In this document: positions 25,713-39,391 of the stretch, piece by piece
How the letters are laid out: every line of letters begins with the position of its first letter
Numbering within the stretch: position 1 is the first letter of the stretch
Assembly (NCBI GenBank): GCA_019843655.1
Contig: JACDQD010000001.1
Location: 47,488,443 to 47,552,442 of the forward strand
DNA: 64,000 nucleotides
Reading direction: 5' to 3'
Source: Lethocerus indicus
Lineage: Eukaryota; Arthropoda; Insecta; Hemiptera; Belostomatidae
The notes under the pieces: generated by a model
Told to the model about the DNA's origin: nothing
Seen by the model: the letters and a program-made list of their open reading frames with translations, nothing else
Databases searched by the model: none
Made by a program: the position numbers and the translations under genes

Positions 25713-26694
25713 TATGTATAAAATATACCCACTGGAGAAAGGAATTCGTAAGTAATTAAATATAAATTCAAAATAATTATAGAAGTGTCGTGTAATAAGA
25801 AAACAGTACATATTTAAACCCACACACAAGCGCATTTAAACATTAACAACTTGATCCCACTATAATCCGTTATTACGCTTCATCCAGATATCGAGATAGA
25901 TACTATACATAATAAGTTTCATTGAAGACAAACTACAATCAGAATGGTAAAAATATAAATCTATTGAAGTATTACCTCTAAAATTAGGGGCTTACACGAC
26001 ATATTACTAGTATGAAAAACTAAAATCAAGTATTTTCATTCCCCAAAAGTAACTTTATACCGCATGTAGTCCAAGTTAATTATATACCTGAACAAATTTT
26101 TTTTTCAAAAAATAGACAATTTTTCAAAAGCATTATAGAAAATATATTCTTATTCAGAGAATATACACACTCACTCACGCAAACATTTCTTTTGAACGTA
26201 GGTTACAGAGAGAAATATCTATAATCTACACTTCCATACTACAAATAAAATTATTTTATATGTACGAATTCTTATCGGAAAAAATCGTTGTTCGTTTAAA
26301 TATGAATGCCTGTTTAATTTTCAAATTGCATATTTAGGAACTTCACGAAAATGGAGAATAACATATTACTATTCATAATTAAGAATCAATGCAGAAAAAT
26401 TGTTAATAACACTAATACTAATAGGCAATAAATTATTTATTGATGCCATTATTTAGAATTCTCTCATTTATACTTTTGTAGCATGTAGGACATTGAATGA
26501 TATAAAAGTAACCTATATTTAACATGATAGACATAATTAAAAAAAATAAATGTATTTTCAAAGTTTTAACTAATTTTACATGCACTTCGTAAATTTATAT
26601 TTTAATTATAATCCCTGTTGTAGCAAAAATATTTATGTCTGATTATCTCTGCTGACAAACATCAACAATCCATGCTCAGTGATACCTAGGTTCC
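25249..26694. other. Divergent HELLS/CRTC intergenic region
   Basis: This holds the 5' regions of both genes. A compound (AC)n(AT)n microsatellite sits at 25629-25711. A pyrimidine-rich acceptor lies just upstream of the HELLS ATG, so some of this is HELLS first intron and 5' exon. No coding exon is seen. Confidence 0.6.
25629..25711. repeat. (AC)n(AT)n compound microsatellite
   Basis: About 34 nt of CA repeats followed by about 46 nt of AT repeats. Confidence 0.95.
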
Positions 26695-27980
26695 ATGATG
26701 GCGAATCCTAGAAAGTTCAGTGAGAAAATCGCTCTACATAACCAAAAACAACTTGAAGAAACGAGGGAATTTGAGAAAATAATGCGAGAAGTGTCCGATG
26801 CAACAAATAAAGTAAGTGAATTTGATTATCCATTATTCCCTCTCGATTCGTTTTATCACTTCGATATAACCCTACTTACCTCTATAATTTATTATTTTTG
26901 TTTGTATTTATGTTTATAATTTTGGTATTTTCTTAGCTGTCTGCACCATTTAATAAGATCGTGAAATTGTTTTAATGTATATTTTGAAATGTAATAAACT
27001 TTATATAGTTGTAGTTATTTTCCCTATCTTGTTATTTCCTGTTTTCTTCAAGTTAACTTTTTTAAATTAACTTCAATATTATTATTTACATTTAATCATT
27101 GATGAACTAAGCAGTAATTATTTATGAATTTATAACATAATAGAGTAGTATACATTTTGATTATTTAGTGGTAATTGCTTTAAAAAATTTTACCTGATGT
27201 GGTATTATTTTTTTATATTTTTACTGGTGTTATGCTTGTTGAATGTGATAGTAAATCTTTATAAATAAAATATCAAAATTTGATTGTTATATTTTTAATT
27301 AACTGTCAAGTTGATTTTAATTTGTTTTTTATTTAAAATTCTTACCTTTCTAGTCATTTTACATTTCTATGTTATGGGTTATCACATATTATTGATATCA
27401 GTTTGTTCTTTTTGTGTTTTTTATTTTATTATTTCTTATACTTATATATTCTGTCCCTACTTGTTTATTGTCTTATACACTTATGCCAATTTTTTTGTTT
27501 GGCATACAGTTACCTTGATTTCATTTTGAACTAAGTTATTATTATAATAACATTACCATTAATACCTTAAGTTAAGTGTGATACAACATTGAAAGTAGGA
27601 TAAATACCATGTTGAAATTAAGTTAAAATATTACAAAAAGTGTATGTTTCCGTGTTTATTATACACATCTCTTTTTAATATATTAGAAATATATTTTTCT
27701 TTCATTTGATTATTGATGAAAAGATTTATTTTTCTATAGTCACTTTTTTAGTTTTTCAGTTTGCTGAATTAATTATAGTAAAATTCTTTATAAACAGTTT
27801 CACTAATAAATCATTCTCATATAATTTATTTTTGTGTACGTATATTCTGTTTACTAGGTGCTTGAAGTATTGTATTTCAAAGGACTGGTATAACAAGGCA
27901 TGTTTATTTTGTATAGACGAAATGTTATGAGTTAAATATTGGATAAATTCAAAGTATAAATTTTATATATATATATATAT

Positions 27981-28040
<60 letters not shown>

Positions 28041-28880
28041 GTAATATTTCATTAAATAATATTCACTTTCTTTTTTTCAGATTAGTGCTCCAAAAAAACA
28101 ACAACAGCATCTTCGAATTAATCAATCATTAGGAACTATTAGGGCGACATCTTTGCCAAATGTCAATAATTCCACATCTATGGAATTAAAGGTATTGTTG
28201 AATTCTCTGGATATTATACTTTACACGTTCATATGATGAATGTGTGACTTATATGTTAAAAATGTTTTAAAAAAATCTTTAAACAAATTATACCACATAT
28301 GCATTTCAGCAGTCCCTTATGTTTGTAAGTATCTTTTGCAAAAATATGTGGCATTTTTTAATTTTTATTAATATGTTATTTATTTAGTTCATGTTTTTCA
28401 CATTAGGTTATATTAAACTGCACATTTATCAGATCTCATGGTTTTAGCGTTAATTGGTCAAAAACATTACTCACAGATGACAAAATTAACATCTACACTA
28501 TTTAAAATACGGTCGCCATTTTTGATGATCATTTTTGATGCTGTATTTAGCTATTATGTTATTTAATCTGGGTCATTAATTTTTTAAAAATAAAACTTAT
28601 AACCGTCTAAACAATAAAAAAATTTGCAGTTTAGTTAATTTGAATTGAAGGGTGGGAGAGTGGGCAATAGGGCTACTACTTCTAAACAGAAGGTCCCATT
28701 TTCAGTTAAATATTGCTGGTGTTAAGATAATTTTATATTATTCTATTTTATTTTTGTCCTGTTTGTTTTTTCTTTAATATTTTTTTTACCTGTATTTCCC
28801 CAAATGAATATTTTTAATGTATTTCATTTGTGTTCTATGTATCCCCTTAGTTTTTAATACAGTTCTACAATGAAATTAAA

Positions 28881-28921
<41 letters not shown>

Positions 28922-31900
28922 GATATTAAATCTCTCTGGCCTGCTACTATCGTCAAAATTTCTAGTCCCCTTGAATAGCTTGGGGATGGGACCCCTGGTT
29001 TAAGAGATGGCCACTCATGCCATTTTCTATCCCCGTTTGCCTATTTATATCTAAGCTAGGTGGGTTTCATTTTTTCATCATCATTTGAAGAATTAAAATG
29101 AGGTATTGTGCAGGTCAGTTACTGATGAAGCGCCCTTTCAGTACCAATACTGTTGTATGTATTAGAGTACACCATTCACTGGTCTGGCATAGAACCAGAT
29201 TGGCTAATGGGGAAAGGAGTTGGCGCAAATTATTATAATTATAATCATTCGTAGCCCTTTTTTCTGTTATTGATTATAGTAAATAGAATAATGGAGTTTT
29301 CTGGAAATTCTAGACAGGTTTCAGTCCTATCGAAGACTTAAAGTGTGAACAAAGATCAGATATGGTATACCGAGAGAGGGCACGAAGTACAGTTGGTCCA
29401 ATGCGTTCAAGGCCGGCTGAGAAAAGAATAGACACTTCCCCTTACAGCGGTCCATATCTCTCACCCCCTCCTGATACCAGTTGGCGTAGGACGCATAGTG
29501 ATTCATCGTTACATACCAGTTCTCATGAACCTACCAATCAACACAGAGGTGACCATGTTGTTTGTACATATGGTTTTTAATTTGTTCTCTATCCGATTAG
29601 TAGTGAGTTATATTCATTACTTGCACTGATAGATAATAGGGGAAGAAAAGATGTTTAGTGCCTAGTTTTGTTTCCCGTCACTTGTTGGATTTTTTCTATT
29701 CTAGTTTCCTTGAATATATGTTGTTTCTGCATTAATAGATCATTGTTTGCTACAATCAGTATTCTAACACAGGCATTATTTTTTTTTTAATTTATTTTAA
29801 TTATTTATTAACTGCTTTAAAATATATTCATTTTTTTAAATGTACAATAATGCTACTTTGTTTGCTTAATTTGTTTTAATCTTCTGCTTGCCTAAATGTT
29901 TGTGACTTGAATTTTAACCTTTACATGACCTTGAATTACTTTACAATATATTGAAAATAAACTTGCGCTTGAGAAGCGCATAACAGCGAAAGCATAATTG
30001 CGCTATATAACTACTGACGGAAAAAATACCTGTGCTTGAAAAAAGGAAATAACAATTTATGTTTAATTCAAAATATAAAGGATTTTACTTGATTTTAGAC
30101 TTAGATTTTAGGGTTAGATCCCGCAAATATTTAAATCCCAACTCTGGGTAACTTAGGAGCTTTGGAAAGGGAAAAGAATTTTTTTAACTGTAAATTGCAT
30201 AACAACTCACTGTTTCAATATAATGGAAAGTATTTATAATGTAACCTTATAAAATATTTGTGTTCTTAATGAAAAACTGTTTTTCATGAATATAATTTAT
30301 ATTAAGTATAAGGCTGGAGACATGCTTTTCAACAGGCTGATTAGAACTTTAATTTTGTAGCAAGTAACATTATACCTTTTCTTAATACAGTCAAACTTTC
30401 ATTAATACTATTTGTAAGTAGAGAGTTTTTACTCACTTAAATGTACTTATTGTGGTATTCTTAGCACCATGTGAATAAAATATTTAAATGATGTTTATGA
30501 TTCTAATATTAAAAGGGTTACTGCATCATATCAAAATCTAGTTACTAAAATTTTGTTTGAAGTTTTAGTAATACAATAGAATTAAGAATATTTTGAAATG
30601 TAGCATTTAATTATTATATGCTACAATTTAAAATATCATTCTTCTGAATAACTAAAATATTGTATTGGATCCTTTTGCTTTATCATGTTCTTTTGCTATC
30701 ACTGGTGATTCAGTTACAAAGACTGAATATTCTATCTATTTTATCCATTATTAATTTATCAAATCACAACGCAAATTTTATATTTATCCATATAAAATAT
30801 TTTATTGGTATGCATTATTATGTTACATTATCATTTCATCTTAAATCATTTTAACAAATTATATTAAGGCTTTTTGTTGAAAATACCCAATAGTTTGGAG
30901 TATTTTTGAGTATTAAAACTGGAACTTTATTGATATTCACAATTATTTTTTATTTTCCAATATTTTTATTGTTATGATAATGACTCTATTTCTCATTCTG
31001 AATAAGCAATGTGTTTTAAACATGTGAATGTCTGTGTGGATTTAAGCCATTGTATATTTGTGATTGAGTGAATGCCATAGTTTTATTTTGTGCCTTTCAA
31101 AAAAGGCCTTTTGTTGATTATATTAGACACAATCAATAAATAATAGGTTAATTATTGAAATATATTTTCACATAATTGTGTGTCAAATTATGTATTTGTC
31201 TAATTTGAAAAAATCGAATTGTTGGATAGTTAAACATGTTTTTAATCCATTGAGAATGTATTTAGTCATTCCTGTTTTAACCCTTCGTTTACATTGATTA
31301 CATAATATCTCTTTAGTACCATGGAAATAAAGTCATAAAAAATAAATGAAATGAAATAGTTACTTCATACTTAGTGATTTCCATGGCTGATTAAATTGTC
31401 CTAGTGGTGCATTGAAGGTGAGTAACATCTACTATTTTCTGTTTTTATAGATGTTACTGATTGGAGAATTGAAAGCACTATTGATATCCATATACCTGTG
31501 TGAAGTGATTCTCATTGGCCTGCATCCATGTGAGTTTCCTGAGTACTAACCTTTCATTTCAATCACACATTTTCAAATAGTTCATTTCTATAGGATAATG
31601 AAGATTTTGAAATGTCAGATAGGAGTTTCACAAGGGTACTAACCCCATTGTGATATTAGGATAATTGTAAATGTGTAAGCCAATTAAGAATAAGTTTAAT
31701 ATTGCTTACTACAGTCCATATAATATATATTTAATTATGCCTGTTTCCAGCCTTATTGTATATACATCAGTAATGAAGTGTCATATATTATTTTATTCTT
31801 TTATTCTAGCTTTCAATTAAATGAACAGCTATATTCATGTGATATAATAAATATTATTGCCAGTTAATCAGCTTTTAATCTATGTTGCATGATGTTTGAA

Positions 31901-33047
31901 TTTGTATTTGCTTCAGTAAAATTTGTAGCAGTAGAAAGGTACTATAGTCATATTTTTCAATTATTTTGTTTTTTGTTATAAATGTATTTTTATTTTTCTA
32001 GGAATATTATATTTTGATTTATAAGTTTTCATTTACATTTCAGTATGATATTTTTGTAATGTTTGTTTGTGACAACTTTCTTTCTTACAACTCAATATCA
32101 AATGTTCGAATCTATTTTAATGTTAACATGATGAGAAAGCTGAGTCTATATACGAAAAGCAGTAATAAGTATTCAATATATAGTCATACTCATTAATTTT
32201 TCATATTTTGAATATGAGTTCAATAAGAGTTTGTGTGAAGAGGATATCAAGTTTTAAAAAATCAAACAATACCAATGCAAAATTTCATAAATGAATTATG
32301 ACCCAACAGATATCATGCATTAAAAAATTAAAAGAAATATTGTGTTTATTACAGGTTAATAGAAATTAATGCAGTTTAATTATATTATCACATATTTATC
32401 TCCTTCTAAAATACCAACATCACCATTGTATTATGATATATATTCCTATATAGTAATACTCTACAGAAAGAAACATTTTAAATAATGTGTTACTTTCGGA
32501 ATCTCCTGTAATGGATCTAATAATGTTATATCAATACTTATTGAATACTGATCATACTTTTCATTTATCCTTTGTGTAATAGAGCAATGTAGCATAGTTC
32601 GTTAGTGATATTGCATGGTATATGAAATCACCATGGTAAATGGATTATCTGAGATGTAACAACTGGTAATTCACAACATTTTATAGAACTCTCCCCACAA
32701 TCATTGTATGTTTTGTTTAAAACTTCTTAGTTTTAACATATGTTAACAAGTTTTCCTTTTCACATATGGCGACATATTGGAATGAAATAATTGGTTTGTT
32801 GTATTGATTGATTTTACAGTACAAATATAATTGCTTTTTACTATTTAAGTAATCAATATTCTATTAAATATTCCTATATTAAATTGGTCTGGAAACCAGA
32901 AGACAGTTCTTTGGGAGTCACATGAAGCATATAGAAATAAACAAACTTTTTCTGTTAGCAAGATATGTAGTAATTCAAAACATTCATATTTGATAGATAA
33001 TGTTAAATGATATTTTGAAGGAGATAACAATACACCCATCCAGTTGG

Positions 33048-33104
<57 letters not shown>

Positions 33105-36100
33105 TATATCAGTGTTATTACCATAGAAAAAATCAACAATATAATTCAGTGTAATAAATATATTTGAATTTGGTGAAAGGAAAATATGATTTATCCTATA
33201 AAATTTTTATATCATCACTATTTGATATTGTATGTTTACATTTTTCAGGAGGACTACATAACCAGATAGTTGAAGCTTACAACCCAGCAAGGAAGAGTAT
33301 GACTGTAAGTTCTGACGGAATTCCTCGTTCTAGCTCTGAAGTACCTAGAGTTCCTGGCATCAAGTTAGTTCATTGTCATAACAATATTCTAATTATTAGT
33401 ACTTTCATGATTAGTTTTAAAGGGAGTGGACTTAGGAAATGCAAATTGTAAGTGATGTTCATTGAATGTCAATAGTAGCATCTGTTTGTAAAATGTAGTT
33501 CTCAATAAGTGTTTAAGCGTTAGCACTTAAATAAATTAATCCAGCTTACTTTAAATGGGAAATTTTGGTTATTTAAAATCAAAACTAAATCTGTACAATT
33601 GTTTTTATTTATATATTTGCATTTGAAAAACCATTATAAATGGTTACTCCGAATAAATGGATCCAAGTCATTTGTTCATAGCACAAAATTTGTGGCTATC
33701 TGATATTTTAAACAGTTTTGTTATGTTGTATTTCATTCATATGGCAAGTGATAAGAGATTGTTTTTGTATTTCAATGTAGGTGATTGTATACAAGTCTAA
33801 GTAGTGTAAGTGAATGAAGGAAACCCTTTGGAATATGCATATTAGCAGACTGAGCAATTGGCACATTGACCGCATTATTCATCTCTCCACTGGGCCTTCA
33901 TCTTAAATAGGTCTGTGGACTAGTACATTTCTACAGCGTGTATATTCATTAGGCTTTGACTGTTGTTCGATATGTCAGTTACGTATGTTGTTTTGTTTAT
34001 TTTATAAAGTGTAATATCTGGTCCATTGTGGAGTATGGTTTTCAACTTTTAGTAATCTCTTCATACAGTTTTATATCATATTCCCTGCATAGTATCTTAT
34101 GTATAATGTTTGCCATTTAGAAAACTAGTATTAGTGTTTGTAGTTTGTTCTTGCTAAAAGACTGCAAAGCATATATAATATGCTTATGGCTTTATAGAAG
34201 TTCATTAGATAAACTGAAATGTACTTTCTTATTTTTTTCATTTATTTGACATCAGGTAGTGAGAAATAATAAGGTGAAGATTATTTATAAGTGTTATTAT
34301 CAAGTTGATACTAGTTCAACTTAACACAAATTGACAACTGAACATGCTGTATGAAATGACACATTTCTGAACTGTGAGTGCCTTACAGCAGTGTTGTATT
34401 AAAATTATTAATTGCTATTAAATTTAAAATGGGTAATTTTTTATACAATAACATGAAACTATAAAATGGCTGTATTTATTAGGAGTCTATTATAGTTATG
34501 TGTTTGGTCAAATTGTGATTGTGGATATGTGGTTTCTCTTTTATGAAACTTTTGTATCTAGTTTAATTCAGAAATAGCAATTACAGACATTTATTATGTG
34601 TTAATTGTTGATCAGAATATGGTAGTGATGGACTCAAGAAGTCTGCCTTGATAGAAAAACTACCTGGAATCATTTATAGATAATGTTTTGGTAAATATGG
34701 ATCATATCCCTAGAAATGATTGAATGAGTAATCGAATGAGTATGCTTTGTTCACATTATTTCGTTTACTATGTATTCAACGTCCTCTCTTCATATTATTA
34801 TTATATAAGATGATGATCTTATTATCAGAAGAGAGTGGATTTATCTGCTGATGTTGTTTAGATATGGGGCATAATGTACTCTTTTTGAATTATGTTAATT
34901 GCTTTTGATGGATTAATCTGTTTTTAGTGGTATATGAGTATATTATTTATCTATTCCTTACTAGTAGCTACATGTCTTCCTTTGTTATGTATTCTTTTAA
35001 GTAAATTAGTTAATTTGGTTTCATTCATTAATAATAACAATTAGTTAATTTTCTGTTTTGGTAAATAGAGTGATAATTCTTAACCTCTGCACGATGCTGA
35101 TGCATGATTCTCATAGTGCTACAATATCAATAGGAAGCAGTAATGGCTCTTCGTTGTTTTTAAATATTGTACTTTTTTTTAGTTCAGTTTGTGTAGAAAT
35201 TATGTATGGCACATTTATGTATTTTTTATGAATGCTCAAGATAAAATTGATGTGACAAGTATGGATAAAGAGATAGTTCTTGCAGTTAATAATAGTAATA
35301 GTTAGTTTTAGTAGTGGTAGCAATCTATAAATAAATACAGCTGTAGTAGCAATAGTATAACTATTTTGACATTAGATATTTAACTATTTAAACAAATTAT
35401 TAATTTATTTGGTTTAATGACAGTACCTGTTGTAGTATTATCCTTTGTAAAGGGTTTAAAAAATATTTCATTCTTTACAGCCTTCTTTGATTCACTCAAT
35501 CATCTATACCTGTAGCCTTTTTTCAAGTTAGTTTTACTTTAGTATATTGTTTTGTTCATTCCATTATCTTTTTATGATATATGGAACATTGATTGATGGA
35601 GGTGGAGGGATGCAAACCAAATCATTGACCAAATACATTTGTGATTGTAGTACATTTCTATGTTGTATATGCCAGTTTTCATTGTTTCTCATATAAATCT
35701 GTGCAATATGTTTTAATAACCCTGGTTTTTGTTTTGTGCTGCTAGTTAGTTGTCGACAATCTGTTTCCTATTTATTACAGAACACGATTGGAGAATTGTT
35801 AGCTTTGGTTATTTGGTAGCAGGATTTATTGTGGACATTTTCCACCAGTAATCTTTTAATCAAAAGATCAAAACATCTATCTGGCTCCATGACGGGATAA
35901 AAAGATAGGATCTACATAAAAATCCTGACCTATGAACCTGATTATTGCTGTTTCAACAATTCAATTATATTTGGTTGTTAGAAAGATATGCATTACCTAA
36001 CAAATAATTATCTTGTCTTAAGGCCAAGTACATTTTTTTCATCAGACTATTTTTGTTGAATACTATTACTTGAACTAATTGTCTTGGATCCATTCATGAT

Positions 36101-39100
36101 TTATTTGTAATTTAAATATTCTTGCATATCAATAATACAGGAATGTTTTCAGGAAAGTCTTCAGATTTGTATAAAAATTAATACATTGCATATTATTTAT
36201 AATGCAGTGTATGAATATTATTCTAAATGTTTCTTTTATCTAGAATCACACAGTCTGTCAGTATATTTATACTTTAAAACAAAATGCCTGGCGGTCACTG
36301 TGAATGACATGAAATTTGATTATTAATACAAAAAATAGATCATCTCAATTTGTTAAAACTGTTAAATTATAATTAATGTTTCCATAGTGGTGGACTCCTA
36401 ATTTCCCCTAATATGATTGTACTTTTTAAAATGTATGTGTATCTTTCACGGAAGACTCAGAAAAGGTGTCCACTAGTAAATGGAAATGTCTAAGTGCACT
36501 GTGTCCATAATGGCTCGAATGGGATTTAAGCTTTATCAACTGAAGAGTTCAACAAAAAATTAATTAACATTTGTTACATTATTTGATGCTGGTATAATTA
36601 AAATAAGTCATCAGTCATTATGAAATGTCAGCTCATAAATGTCATTGACTATGTCCAAGGAGATATTTTTAGTAAAGAAGTTTGTAAATAATGTATTTAA
36701 TAAATGAGAGTGGTTATATATTTTACTTTGAGTTAATTCTGAGATTTTATTTTCATTTTTAACTGCAGAAATAAACTAATTCTTTCTAAAATTTAGTATA
36801 CTGCTAGTATTGAGAATGACAGTTACAGTTAATTTTGTCGATAAATGGTTTTGAACAATTTTCATATCTTTCTTAAAATATTTTCCTTTTGTGTTTCAGC
36901 ATATTTCCTTCACAGCATGATCCAGGAATAGTTCAAATTCCAATTGGAAACAATACTGGGTCCCTTCCAGATTTGACAAATTTTCATTTGCCATCTCCAT
37001 TGAACACCCCTATTGATCAGGATGAACCGCATGGATCTCCATACACGAATGTAGGTAGCAAAATACAGTTATTGTAAATTTAGTTTTAATTATTACAAGG
37101 TCAATACCGATTACATGTCATTACATTTAATTTTATAAGTTTTTTTTACAGAGTTCTCAGTGTGGAAGCCCAAGCAGTCTCTCTCCCACATCTTTGCATC
37201 AAAGCAATTCTGGTAGGTTCAGTTTTGGTGCTACATCACCACACGAACATCCCGGCCCTCCACCACAGTATACTGTAAGCATACTATAATTCAGTACTTA
37301 TATTTAATGCAAAGTAGTATTTTGTATCAGCAGAGTTGAAACTTTGAATTTATTTTGTCAGTTTAAATAGTTATATTTGCAATTTGGGACCACAATGACT
37401 GTGGACAAAGGTATGCATCTTGAACCATTAAGATTGCTGATAGTGGAAGTTTTATTCCTGCTGCAGTTGTAAAAATATCCCGAAATCTTAATTACTGCTT
37501 CATAGATTCATTATAATACAATGAAAAATGTAAATTTACTTAGTAATTAAGTATTACTAATAAACATAAACTTATAAAGTGGAATAAATAGATATGGTAT
37601 GAATATAAATAGGTATTATATTATGACTGATACATACAGATACAGATGTTATAAAATTTAAAATAATATATAATAATAATAATAATAATAATATATTAAT
37701 ATATATCTCCTAGTCTGTCTGTTTTCATTATACAGTTTTTTTCTCAACCTGAAAGATAGTATATTGCAGGAAATTATTTCTTATCTAATAAGTAATCATA
37801 GCTTTTAACTCAGATATGATTATTAAAATATAAAAAATATGAAATTGAATGTTATCATGAAGCACAATTTTGAAACATTTTTAAAATACCTCTAAATTAT
37901 TTCTTATATTATTAGTATTAACCGTGAAGGCTGTAAACCAAGACATGAGCATCATAATATTTATAATATGAAATTGAAGAATATATATCAATATAGACAT
38001 TATAAATATTTCAAAAACATTACACTACAAAAAAATATATATTTTACAATCTCCTGCACTCTTTTCATGTAATATTATTTTTTTCCCAATTGACATACAT
38101 TAGAAGTTAAAGATATGGCTTTAAACTTATACGAATTCATTATATTGTAAAAACAAAAAAATTAAATAGTATATAACAAATACAGACATTATAAAGCATA
38201 AAGTAATATGTATTCTGTGTAATCACCTAGCTAGTGTCTATTTTCTTTTAATTTTGTTCCTTCCCCAGTTTGAAGAGAACATATTTACCCATATGTAGGA
38301 CATATGTGCCCATAATTATGAAAGTGGTCTAAGTCATATATTTCTGGTTTCGAGATATTTATTGAATTGCTTTCGAATAAATTAACAAATATTTTTATAT
38401 TATGCAACATTATAATTTAGAATTTTATTAGTCTTGATTAATGGAAGTTTACTATGAATATGAAATTTTGTGTGAATTTCATATGAAAATGTATTTAAAG
38501 TTTGAATTGACAGACCACTTTCATAATTATGGGCACATATGTAAATGTCCTACAAGAAATATTTATATTTTCCTAGAGAAGTTTGATACTTCCAACTTTC
38601 CTGCCTACTTTGTCTCATCTACTTTTAAATCTTTCATTTCTGGAAGAGTTTTGCATTAGTATTTTTCCAAGATAATACTCATTATTTTTATATTTTCCTT
38701 CAGCTTGATGGTTATTGCACACAGTATCGTTGTCTGGACAACACACCAGATCTTGGTTATATCAGTACCAGTACCTCTCCCTCTCAACATCAACAATATG
38801 TGAGGAGGCCACATCCTCCTTGTACTCAAACTACTCCTAACACACCGTCCAGCATACCAGATATTGTTCTCACAGGTGACATTCTTTCTTTTTATTTGCC
38901 TATAGATTTATTTACTCGTGACAAATTAACAAAACTAAAGTCTGTTTTTTTTATTAGATTGGTTATCAGATAGTGATAGAACTCTTTTTACTAATTTAAA
39001 AGTATAAAATTTATCAATCAAGACAAAGTAAAATAACAAGAGAAAAAATTCATGTAAGATATAAAATGTGTGTTTATTCTATATAGTCCATAAATGAAAA

Positions 39101-39391
39101 ATATTAATTCTACGCATGTTCCCAGCATCTATTGAAAATAAATGTCACAAATGTATATTTTGTTTTAATGAATGGATTATTTTTTCAGATTATTCTAATA
39201 ATGATAGTCTAGCAAAAGGTTTTGGAGTGGCAATGACAGGACATTTAGATACAGATTTGTTACTTACGGATGAGTGTCTAAGGGAAGGATTAGATCCAAT
39301 TGATTTTGATGGCCTACAAATGCTTACCAATGACCCGGACATGATAACAGATCCAGCAACGGAAGATAATTTTCGCTTAGATATATTGTAG
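26695..39391 (+). CDS. Crtc: CREB-regulated transcription coactivator (CRTC/TORC)
   Basis: Eight coding exons, 408 aa: 26695-26811, 28081-28191, 29314-29548, 33249-33363, 36900-37050, 37152-37274, 38704-38875, 39189-39391. The length is 1227 nt and phases agree. The N-terminus [16 protein letters not shown] is the conserved CREB-binding coiled-coil helix. Exon 3 gives [19 protein letters not shown], then HSDSSLHTS, where Ser138 (Leu at +4, Arg at -3) matches the SIK/AMPK site that controls 14-3-3 binding and nuclear exclusion. VPGINIFPSQ and [18 protein letters not shown] are family hallmarks. IPDIVLT is calcineurin-site-like, and the last exon carries the acidic transactivation domain ([19 protein letters not shown]). 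In the cell it coactivates CREB in response to cAMP and calcium. The protein is shorter than vertebrate CRTCs, and the Gln/Ser-rich middle is reduced. A further cassette exon cannot be excluded. Confidence 0.93.
27964..28036. repeat. (AT)n microsatellite, CRTC intron 1
   Basis: AT repeat interrupted once by ACACATACAT; it ends about 45 nt before the exon 2 acceptor. Confidence 0.95.
28645..28760 (+). mobile_element. Possible SINE-like fragment, CRTC intron 2
   Basis: It contains the 13-mer TATTGCTGGTGTT (28711-28723), also present at 51090-51102. It is preceded by a tRNA-like AGAAGGTCCCATTTTC. Box A is not clear. Confidence 0.3.
28884..28920. repeat. (AT)n microsatellite, CRTC intron 2
   Basis: Pure AT dinucleotide run; it borders the GC-richer segment that follows. 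Confidence 0.9.
28921..29240. mobile_element. GC-richer intron segment, possible old mobile-element remnant
   Basis: Base composition rises sharply right after an AT microsatellite and falls back before CRTC exon 3. No open frame or terminal repeat is obvious. Insertion of a repeat is the simplest reading, but this is weak evidence. Confidence 0.25.
33052..33108. repeat. (AT)n microsatellite, CRTC intron 3
   Basis: AT repeat with ACACATATAC interruptions at its 3' end, about 140 nt before CRTC exon 4. Confidence 0.9.
38294..38554. repeat. Long inverted repeat (31 nt perfect arms) in CRTC intron 6
   Basis: Positions 38300-38330 and 38512-38542 are exact reverse complements over 31 nt, separated by 181 nt. 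The match extends outward to 38294 and 38554 with a small insertion in the right arm (TGTAGGAC core on both sides). This looks like a fold-back or MITE-like element and could form a hairpin in the pre-mRNA. Confidence 0.75.

Noticed and set aside
25505..25835. - strand frames with Ile-Tyr and Cys-Val runs
   Set aside because: Translation of the (AC)n(AT)n microsatellite.
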